Origin: an uncultured Gammaproteobacteria bacterium
GTDB taxonomy: Bacteria; Pseudomonadota; Gammaproteobacteria; Pseudomonadales; DT-91
Direction: 5' to 3'
DNA: 8,837 nt
Assembly: GCA_929200485.1 (NCBI GenBank)
Contig: CAKMZU010000143.1
Location: forward strand, 1 to 8,837
The notes below the pieces were generated by a model. That model saw only the letters and a list, made by a program, of their open reading frames with translations, was not told where the DNA came from and did not search any database. Shown piece by piece: positions 1 through 6,800 of this stretch. The translations under genes and the position numbers were made by a program. Each line of letters starts with the position of its first letter. Positions within the stretch are counted from its first letter, which is position 1.

Positions 1-1
1 C

Positions 2-181
2 CTTAACAAAGTCTTCAACGCAGCTGAAAGCCTTGAAATTAGTTCCCGAAGGGGCGTCTATAATAAATCTGACATCCCTTTTAATGGAGCATTTATTTTA
101 AGAAACAAGGTCAATAGCTTTTTTGATAGAAGTCAAAAGAAATTTTTAGAGGTGCCATTTAGCTTAATTGTTAAAAAATAA
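2..181 (+). CDS. 3' end of an unidentified gene (partial, 59 codons)
   Basis: A reading frame is open from the window's left edge for 59 codons and ends at TAA (179-181). The other two forward frames are broken earlier: one at once, the other near base 100. The visible C-terminal peptide is mixed polar and basic, ending in SLIVKK, with no cysteine and no evident membrane segment. I do not recognise a family. A run of 59 sense codons in AT-rich DNA, ending just before a typical intergenic gap and in the same direction as the following genes, supports a real gene end, but a chance open frame is possible. It is 74 bp from the next start, and only a weak A/T-only inverted repeat follows it. Confidence 0.5.
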   Translation, partial: LNKVFNAAESLEISSRRGVYNKSDIPFNGAFILRNKVNSFFDRSQKKFLEVPFSLIVKK

Positions 182-206
182 CTTTTTAATTGAACTAACT
201 AGGTAA

Positions 207-215
207 TGTTAATAT
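207..215 (+). promoter_or_regulatory. Possible extended -10 promoter for the Cys/His/Met-rich gene
   Basis: TGTTAATAT reads as an extended -10 element (TG-n-TAATAT), about 40 bp ahead of the start codon in an AT-rich gap. A TTGAAC at 190-195 resembles a -35 box, but its 14-bp spacing is too short for a standard sigma-70 promoter, so the extended -10 would have to do most of the work. Such matches are common in AT-rich DNA. The rest of 182-246 shows no other convincing signal. Confidence 0.25.
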
Positions 216-244
216 CGAATATCCAACAGAGGTTAATTAATCTT

Positions 245-252
245 AGGTGGAG
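245..252 (+). promoter_or_regulatory. Ribosome binding site deciding the start of the Cys/His/Met-rich gene
   Basis: AGGTGGAG is a strong Shine-Dalgarno match. It overlaps the in-frame GTG at 247, which rules that codon out as the start. It sits 3 bases (from GGAG) or 5 bases (from AGGTGG) before ATG 256, and 6 or 8 before ATG 259. Either ATG works, and both leave the signal peptide intact. Confidence 0.7.
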
Positions 253-255
253 TGT

Positions 256-1362
256 ATGATGAGAGTCCGAAATAACACCTTTTTACTGATGCTAGTAATG
301 ATGATATCCAGTTTATCTTTTTCACAAGATATACTGCCATCATCGTTAAGAGATAAAGTCTATATTTTCTTTTCAGAGGAGGCTGATTCTAAAACGCAAA
401 ATCTGGTTGATCATAAAAAGGAACAGAGATATTTAGTGACGTACTCAGAAGACGAGTATTTTATGGTTCACATAGGTACTGATAATCTTTATCAAGGTAA
501 CTATGAATACAATATGAGAAAGGGATACCACAATATTCCCTGGGGCATTGTTGCTCATAACACCCATTTGAATGATGAACATGATATGTTTCATTTGGTG
601 TTGATACCTCATGACAGTATGTCAGGCATGTTTATTGTCTTAGGTTATAAGAATAAGCCCGAAGAACCCACTGGTGGGTCATCTGGTTCTGGCATGGGAT
701 CTGGCTCTGGTATGGGATCTGGCTCTGGCATGGGATCTGGCTCTGGTATGGGATCTGGCTCTGGTATGGGATCTGGCTCTGGTATGGGCATGAAAAAAGG
801 CGAATCCATCGATATCTTGCCACCGGAAGCTATTCCTAAAACAGATATGCCCGATCCGAAGAGAATGGGTGTTAAAGGCAAAGGCGGTATGGATTGTAAA
901 GATTGTCAAGATCATATGAACTGTAAAGAGTGTAAAGAACACATGAATTGTTCAGATCTTGCAAACTGTCAGGATCACATGAATTGTAAAGAATGCAATG
1001 ATCATATGAAGTGTAAAAAGCACATGAATTGTGACATGCATAAGGACTGCACAGATCATATGAATTGCGCACAACTTATGGACTGCAAAGATTGTAAAGA
1101 TCATATGAACTGTAAAGAGTGTAAGGAGCATATGAATTGTTCAGATCTTGCAAACTGTCAGGATCACATGAATTGTAAAGAATGCAATGATCATATGAAG
1201 TGTAAAAAGCACATGAATTGTGACGTTCATATGGACTGTAAAGATCATATGAAATGTATGCCTTCAGTACCTTTAGGTCCTGGCAAGCCAACAGGTTCAA
1301 CATCCAAGATGATGAAGAAATACTTCCATATGCACTCAGGAACCTATAAGCGATTATTCTAA
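256..1362 (+). CDS. Secreted Cys/His/Met-repeat protein of unknown function, possible metal-binding protein
   Basis: I do not recognise a named family. From ATG 256 the product has 368 residues. Residues 1-23 form a Sec signal peptide: basic MMRVR start, hydrophobic core LLMLVMMISS, probable cleavage after SFS and before QDI. Residues 24 to about 137 are a mixed, aromatic-rich domain that looks beta-rich. Residues 142-179 are a Gly/Ser/Met linker of GSGSGM units. Residues 213-338 are two 63-residue repeats holding twelve C-x2-H-M-x-C motifs and all 24 cysteines of the protein. A short Pro/Gly stretch and a basic end (KYFHMHSGTYKRLF) follow. Cys, His and Met are soft-metal ligands, so copper, zinc or similar binding outside the cytoplasm is a reasonable inference; a disulfide-bonded repeat stalk is the main alternative. 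A strong ribosome binding site precedes it and a hairpin terminator follows 7 bp after the stop, so it is probably its own transcription unit. The nearly identical DNA repeats point to recent expansion. Confidence 0.85.
   Translation: MMRVRNNTFLLMLVMMISSLSFSQDILPSSLRDKVYIFFSEEADSKTQNLVDHKKEQRYLVTYSEDEYFMVHIGTDNLYQGNYEYNMRKGYHNIPWGIVAHNTHLNDEHDMFHLVLIPHDSMSGMFIVLGYKNKPEEPTGGSSGSGMGSGSGMGSGSGMGSGSGMGSGSGMGSGSGMGMKKGESIDILPPEAIPKTDMPDPKRMGVKGKGGMDCKDCQDHMNCKECKEHMNCSDLANCQDHMNCKECNDHMKCKKHMNCDMHKDCTDHMNCAQLMDCKDCKDHMNCKECKEHMNCSDLANCQDHMNCKECNDHMKCKKHMNCDVHMDCKDHMKCMPSVPLGPGKPTGSTSKMMKKYFHMHSGTYKRLF
679..786. repeat. 18-bp tandem repeat encoding (GSGSGM)n linker
   Basis: Six 18-bp units lie head to tail. 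The first (679-696, encoding SSGSGM) is diverged. The next five (697-786) encode GSGSGM and differ only at one third codon position (ggT or ggC before ATG). A further Gly-Met pair follows at 787-792. The unit is a multiple of three, so copy-number change keeps the frame and only alters linker length. Such an array is prone to slippage and is likely to vary between strains. Confidence 0.95.
892..1269. repeat. Two 189-bp tandem repeats encoding the Cys/His/Met array
   Basis: Unit 1 is 892-1080 and unit 2 is 1081-1269, each 63 codons with no gaps between them. The middle of the two units is almost identical in DNA, while the ends have diverged (DMHKDCTDHMNC against DVHMDCKDHMKC). This indicates a recent in-frame duplication. 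Each unit is itself built from degenerate 18-bp pieces encoding C-x-D-H-M-N, mixed with 9-bp pieces encoding C-K-E or C-K-D. Each unit carries 12 Cys and six C-x2-H-M-x-C motifs. Confidence 0.95.
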
Positions 1363-1369
1363 TCCCTTT

Positions 1370-1404
1370 AAGGGTCAATAAACACCCCCTGTTTATTGAC
1401 CCTT
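1370..1404 (+). terminator. Rho-independent terminator after the Cys/His/Met-rich gene
   Basis: A perfect 15-bp inverted repeat (arms 1370-1384 and 1390-1404) encloses a five-base loop of C. It is followed at once by a T-rich tail (CTTTCTTT, 1405-1412). It begins 7 bp after the TAA at 1360-1362. The stem is moderately AT-rich, but its length and position make it a convincing terminator. Being symmetrical, it could also fold on a minus-strand transcript, but there is no T run on that side. Confidence 0.85.
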
Positions 1405-1423
1405 CTTTCTTTGGTGTTTGTCT

Positions 1424-2704
1424 ATGATTACCAATGGCTTAATGCCTCATCATTTATTTTCATTTTTAAAATTGACTCTATTTCTGAGTATTATCTACTC
1501 ACCTTTTAATTTTGCTGGCGAACAATTTCCAGGTTTCACCTCTTTAGAATCAGCACTTAATTTTTTTGGCTCTACGACAACGTATTTACGCTGCTGGTAT
1601 AGAACAAGCAAAAGTCATAATGATCCATCAACTGCCTGGGTGTGGGGTAGGGATGAGAAGGGTAAATATTTTAAACTCAAAGGTTATTGGTATAGCTCTT
1701 TCGGTATAAAAAATATGTTTTATACCAATGTATCGCGTAAAGAAGTTGAAAAAGCCTGTTTGAAAGCGATCCCTGATTGGGCAACGCATGAGGGTTTGCT
1801 GTATTACGCAGCAGATACCCACTTTTCATATAATGATACGATTTGGTTTAATGATAAACAAAGAGCTAAAAAGATTAATAAAATAGTCGCTTTTGGCGAC
1901 AGTCTCTCAGATACGGGTAATGTTTTTAATGCATCTGATTGGCTTATGCCAAACCCCCATTCATGGTTTCTTGGGCATTTCTCTAATGGTTTGGTCTGGA
2001 CGGAATATTTAGCTAGAGATCATGGTGTGCCTCTTTATAACTGGGCTGTAGGTGGTGCTGCCGGTCGTGATCAGTACGGGATAGTGACAGGTATACATTC
2101 ACAAGTGAAGTCATTCCTTGAGTATATCCATTATGCGGTGAATTTCAGTAATGAAAGCACATTGTTTACGCTGGAATTTGGTTTAAATGACTTTGTTAAT
2201 TATGACCGGCCGATAGAGGAAGTTAAAAAAGATTTTTCTAATGCCATTGATGAAATTATTAACGCAGGGGCTAAAAATCTATTGATTTTAACCTTACCTG
2301 ATGCAACGGTAGCTCCTCAGTTTAAGTACAGTTCAGAAGAAAAAACAAATCGGGTGAAAGAAGAGGTTGCCAGTTTTAATGCACATATTAAAAAAGTCGT
2401 TAGCTGGCATAATAAATCCTCTGTCAATATTGTTCTTTTTGATACCGCTGGCCTGTTTGTCGATATTACTCAAAATGCCAAAAAGTATGGATTTGCCAAT
2501 GAAAAAGATCCCTGTTTAGATATTCATAGAGATAATGCGATCGACTATTTATCCGAGCATGCTTTAACAGAAGATTGTAAAGCCAATGGGGCAGATAAAT
2601 ATATCTTTTGGGGGGTGACTCATCCGACAACGGCATCCTATCGTTTCATCGCAGACCGATTAAATAAAGAGTCCATGCATCATTTTGTTTTTGAAAATGA
2701 ATAA
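1424..2704 (+). CDS. Secreted SGNH/GDSL phospholipase, thermolabile hemolysin (TLH) family
   Basis: Predicted exported lipase or phospholipase acting on glycerophospholipids; TLH relatives in Vibrio have phospholipase A and haemolytic activity. From ATG 1424 (426 aa), residues 1 to about 31 are a signal peptide ending near NFA. Next comes the TLH-type N-terminal domain (about 38-125) with YLRCWYR, AWVWGRDEKG and LKGYWYSS. The SGNH domain follows: block I AFGDSLSDTG with nucleophile Ser160, block II NWAVGGAAG, block III GLND with Asn255, and the C-terminal block FWGVTHPT with His400. The residue three before that His is Gly397, where most SGNH enzymes have the acidic triad member. Cys362 and Cys383 could form a disulfide. 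The start is uncertain: ATG 1424 has only a weak GGTG (1413-1416) seven bases upstream, an in-frame ATG at 1442 also keeps the signal peptide, and the TTG at 1418 is less likely. The gene begins 19 bp after the upstream terminator stem, so its promoter is unclear. The RHS gene starts 61 bp downstream. Confidence 0.9.
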   Translation: MITNGLMPHHLFSFLKLTLFLSIIYSPFNFAGEQFPGFTSLESALNFFGSTTTYLRCWYRTSKSHNDPSTAWVWGRDEKGKYFKLKGYWYSSFGIKNMFYTNVSRKEVEKACLKAIPDWATHEGLLYYAADTHFSYNDTIWFNDKQRAKKINKIVAFGDSLSDTGNVFNASDWLMPNPHSWFLGHFSNGLVWTEYLARDHGVPLYNWAVGGAAGRDQYGIVTGIHSQVKSFLEYIHYAVNFSNESTLFTLEFGLNDFVNYDRPIEEVKKDFSNAIDEIINAGAKNLLILTLPDATVAPQFKYSSEEKTNRVKEEVASFNAHIKKVVSWHNKSSVNIVLFDTAGLFVDITQNAKKYGFANEKDPCLDIHRDNAIDYLSEHALTEDCKANGADKYIFWGVTHPTTASYRFIADRLNKESMHHFVFENE

Positions 2705-2750
2705 ATGCTGAAAATAACGTTTTAACAAATCTTAATCATCAGCCCACATC

Positions 2751-3871
2751 GGTTGGAGAATCTTGATGCATCTGCGTTTAACTCAATTGATCGTCGTAAT
2801 CATCTGTCTGCTTACTTCTATCGCCTATGGCTATTCGGGCTCTCACGCCTACAATAAAGCATCCGTTGAAAAAATTTCTGTTAATGCAGCAACAGGGACA
2901 TTTGATTTCTCCCTCCCTATTATTTCTACGCACGGCATCAGAGAGCCTTTTGAGCTGAATCTAACGTATCTATTTAATCGCAAAGGCCTTTTTGGATTAC
3001 CGCAAGGCTGGCAGCTGGATCTGGATTATATTGATGAAAAAACCGCAAATATCCACGGGCAGCAATGGTTGATTGATCCCTTGTGGCGAGATGAAACACT
3101 AACGGCTTCAGGGCTTAAATATTATAACCAGCATGGCTCGAAATTTATTGATCAAATAGAAGCAAAGCCTGTCCCGGGTTTTACTGATCATACTTTCCGG
3201 TTTGTATTAAAGCACAACGATGGAAGCTCAAGTTATTTTTCTCATCAAGGGCTATTAGTGGTTAAGGTCGATCGATTTAATAATGCCATGATTTTTAATT
3301 ATCATCAGCCTGTCAGGTCACTTGAGTCAGCTCGACTAGACTCTATCATCGATAATTATGGCAATAAGTATCAGTTTATTTACGCACCTAACGAGATGCG
3401 AGTGGTAATGCCGGATCAAAGGGAGTTGGTAATATATAACGATAAAGATGGCATTATGAAAATCGTTGACCCATTAAAACTCCATACCGATATTAGCTAC
3501 GTTAAGGCGTTTAATCGACATTTAATCAAAGCGATTGAATCACCCTCCGGACTATTTGTGAGTTTAACGTATAGCAGCATTAACTATAAGAGCGGTGGTA
3601 TCGCAGGTTTAATGCCAGTGGTAGATTCACTGGAAAAAATCGATAGAGCGACCAATAAAATTATTGAACAGACGCACTACAAATATTCAGCAGACAATAA
3701 CTTTACAGGGTACCCGAAGTACAGTTTATCGGATGCGACCGATAGCTTGATCGATAGTAATGATCAGTCTTATCGTTACTGGGTACAGATAACCAAAAGT
3801 GATTTGGAGTCTCCGTCAAAATTCCATAGCCAATTATTTTATTACAACTATCTGCATTTGCCGGTTGATGT
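2751..3871. repeat. Copy 1 of a 1.1-kb direct repeat (start of RHS gene 1)
   Basis: This stretch matches 7717-8837 at a constant offset of 4966 bp with no net insertion or deletion, from the ribosome binding site GGTTGG through the first 368 codons. Similarity fades just upstream of 2751. Copy 2 runs off the window, so the full repeat is at least this long. Scattered differences, many at third codon positions, show an older duplication that has stayed coding. Confidence 0.95.
2755..2758 (+). promoter_or_regulatory. Ribosome binding site of RHS gene 1
   Basis: GGAG within GGTTGGAGA lies seven bases before ATG 2766 and supports that codon over the in-frame TTG at 2763. The second RHS gene has the matching site and the same ATG, which supports the choice. 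No terminator or clear promoter is seen in the 61-bp gap after the lipase gene. Confidence 0.7.
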
Positions 3872-6800
3872 ATATACCTTAAAAGAAGGCAGACCTTATT
3901 TAAAGGCCACTTATGAATATACCATTTCGCCCTTTAAATATAGTCGTTCAACAAATTATGACAAACCGAAAAAGATGACTAAATCACTCTGGAGCGAAGC
4001 GCATAGCCGCTTTGTTGATACCGAGCGAAATAACCATCATTATGATCGATATGGTAAAAAAACCTTCGAAAATCATGAGATTTTTGATCGAATCAATAGT
4101 AGATGGAATAAAATTTTAACCAGTAATTATAGTTATTACCCGCACTACAGCCTTAAGAAAAACACCATCAAAACGGATCATGTCACAGGCCAGAAAATAC
4201 AGCACCGTTTTACGTTAAACCCTGATAAAAAAACCCATCAAAGCGTTGAAATATCTGTCATCCATGACGAAAAAAAACTTCATTGGCAGCCCTGGCAACA
4301 GGAAATCTTCAAATTTGATACACATGGACGCAAAACCTATCATGGTCATCAATGGCTAACCAAAGAATATCCGGGACTTGAAAAAACCTGGAAAGAATTT
4401 ACCTACGATTTTGATACCCATTCCAAACAATTAACGCATTCAGAAATCGCAGCCTCAGGGGCGGCGAAAAAAACCGTTATTGACACAAGAAATAACCAGA
4501 TAATTAAAAACATAACCCCGCTAAACGAAACCTGGGCTTATCATTACAATGCGTTAAATCAAGTGGATAAATCCATAAATCCACTAGGCCATATCACCGA
4601 ACATACGTACCTAACATATCAAGTAGAGGGAGTAAATGCGGTTGTCACAGCGAGCCCACTTGGATATAAATTCCGAAAAGCCTTTGACGCAAAACATCAG
4701 CAAATTCATTGGCATGACTTCCATGATAACAAGTGGCGGCATTTGTCATCTGCGCGTTACAATGGTTTTGGTAAAGTCGTTGAGCAAACCGATATCAATC
4801 AACTCGCAAGTATAACGGATTATGATTCCTTTGATCGGCCACTTTCGCATGTTGATTACTATGGCAACAAAACGGAGTATAAATACGATGATTTTTTATT
4901 AACAACATCCATATATCTTAACAAGCATAAAATCTACGAAAAACTGTCTGAACCATGGAATATGTTGGTGCGGGATCGATTTTATCCCAATATTGATAAC
5001 CCCAGAGATTCTCTACCTGACTATGTTGAAAATGCAGTCAAATACTCAGGGTTTAAGAAAAAAATAGAAGAAACCAATAGCCTCATGGATCGCTATCATT
5101 CAGAAAAAAAGAAAAGTGTGACTCGTTTTATAAGCTATGATGCCAGATTGAATATCATTGAAGAAAAAAGCTGTGGGTTTGACGATACCGAACTTTCGAT
5201 AAAGTACACTCATGACATTTTCAATCACCCTGTCACCAAGAAAAAAAACCTTAAGAATAAAGAAACAAGTTCCAGTGTTGAAGGAGAAACCTTTGTTTAT
5301 GATATCGATGGGCAGTTGAGTCAAATTCAATCAGCAAAACTTAAATCAGGCGAGCAACAAGTAACACAATTTATTTATAATAAAAACGGTAAAAAGATTA
5401 AAATCATTTTAGCTGGAGGGCAAAAAATTTCTCAAAGCTATAACGTACTGAATTTGCCAGAAAAAATAAGTTGGTCCAGGGAAGGAAAACCCTATGAAAT
5501 TACCAATCAGTACGATGAAGATAAACAACTGATCCTATCAAAGAACAGTCAAGGCCAGTCATTGACTTTTAAGTATCTTGATAATGGGTTATTGACCCAA
5601 ATGATCTACCCTGACGGGCAGTCGTATCAAGTTGAATACGATTCGAAAAATCGGAAAATAAAAGAAAAAGCATTAGCTGGGCCTGTTCATCATTTCCACT
5701 ACGACTCGAAAGATTTAGGTAAGCTAAGCTCAATTAATTCCGACGATCTATGTGTTAATTATCATTATGGTGTGGATGACAATGACTATAAATATCAGTT
5801 GATTCAACGAACCTTTAATCATCCAAAAACTGGAGAAACGGTCGAAACGATCACTTATGGATCACAAGGTATTCCTGTAAAGTCAGAGGTGCTGAATCGT
5901 AAACAAGGAATTGTACATGAGGTTAATTATGCGTTTAACTCACGAAAACAATTAACCGATTTGTCTATGCATAGTCACAAAGGGCATTTGATAGATGAAT
6001 CAGTGGATATGCACTACAACTATAACGCACTGAATCAGCTAATATCTGAAAAGTTGAGTAACGCAGGCCATAGCCGAGAGTTGAATTATCATTATGATGC
6101 GAATGGGAATTTAACCCTTGAGCAAGAGTTAATTGATGGCAAGCATTCAAACAAATCCTTTGTTTATAACGCTATGGATCAGTTAGTTCAAATCACATCA
6201 GACTTTGCACCTGATAACGGCGCCTTGGATTATGACGTCAATGGTCGAATGATCAAAGATCATCAGGGTCGTGAATATGCTTATGATGATAGAGGGTACT
6301 TATTATCAGTAAATACGCCTGATGGAAAGATTCATTATGATTATTGGTTGAACGGCCAGCTTTCGCAACGTAAGTCAACTAATTCAGCGAATCAGGAAAA
6401 GTCGACACAATTCTATCAGAATCATGATAAAAAAATTATGGCCATGAATAACAGTGGTGATTGGCACTATTTATTAAAAGATAATAAAGGTATTTTAGCT
6501 TCGAGGCGTACGAATAATTCTGGCGCGATTGATTCTGAATCGATTGCGCAATGGTTCATGACAAACCCAATCATCGGGGCAGTGTTAACGGATGCGGGTA
6601 AATTATCAACACGAAAATACATGGCCTATGGTAGCCCGCTACAAAGGGGACTATCCGTTCCTGAAACTATGTTTGGCTGGCATCAGGATTATACAGACAC
6701 TGAATCAGGCTTAGTCTATTTAAAAAGCCGATTTTATTCGCCATCACTTAAACGCTTTATCACACCTGACAGTTTGTTGGTGGATAATCGTTATCGTTAC

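Noticed and set aside
171..189. 7-bp inverted repeat after the left-edge gene, possible terminator
   Set aside because: The stem (TTAAAAA with TTTTTAA) is entirely A/T, too weak for a convincing intrinsic terminator in AT-rich DNA.
632..942. Overlapping minus-strand open frames across the GSGSGM repeat
   Set aside because: They are the antisense of an 18-bp repeat that happens to lack stops in several frames; the products are monotonous Pro/Glu/Ser or Arg/Ser repeats without ribosome binding sites, while the + strand frame has a signal peptide and ribosome binding site.
892..1269. Multihaem cytochrome c (many Cys and His)
   Set aside because: Covalent haem sites need C-x-x-C-H. The C-x-x-C pairs here are followed by Gln, Lys or Asn, never His; His always precedes Met in C-x2-H-M-x-C.
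872..1378. Two minus-strand frames with similar Cys/Tyr/Ser-rich products
   Set aside because: They are antisense shadows of the 189-bp duplication; their mutual similarity only mirrors the repeat, and one runs through the terminator region.
2766..2834. Lipoprotein signal in the RHS proteins (Cys14)
   Set aside because: The residues before the Cys (VII) do not fit a lipobox ending in Gly, Ala or Ser, and the Cys lies inside the hydrophobic core with a good AYG cleavage site eight residues later.
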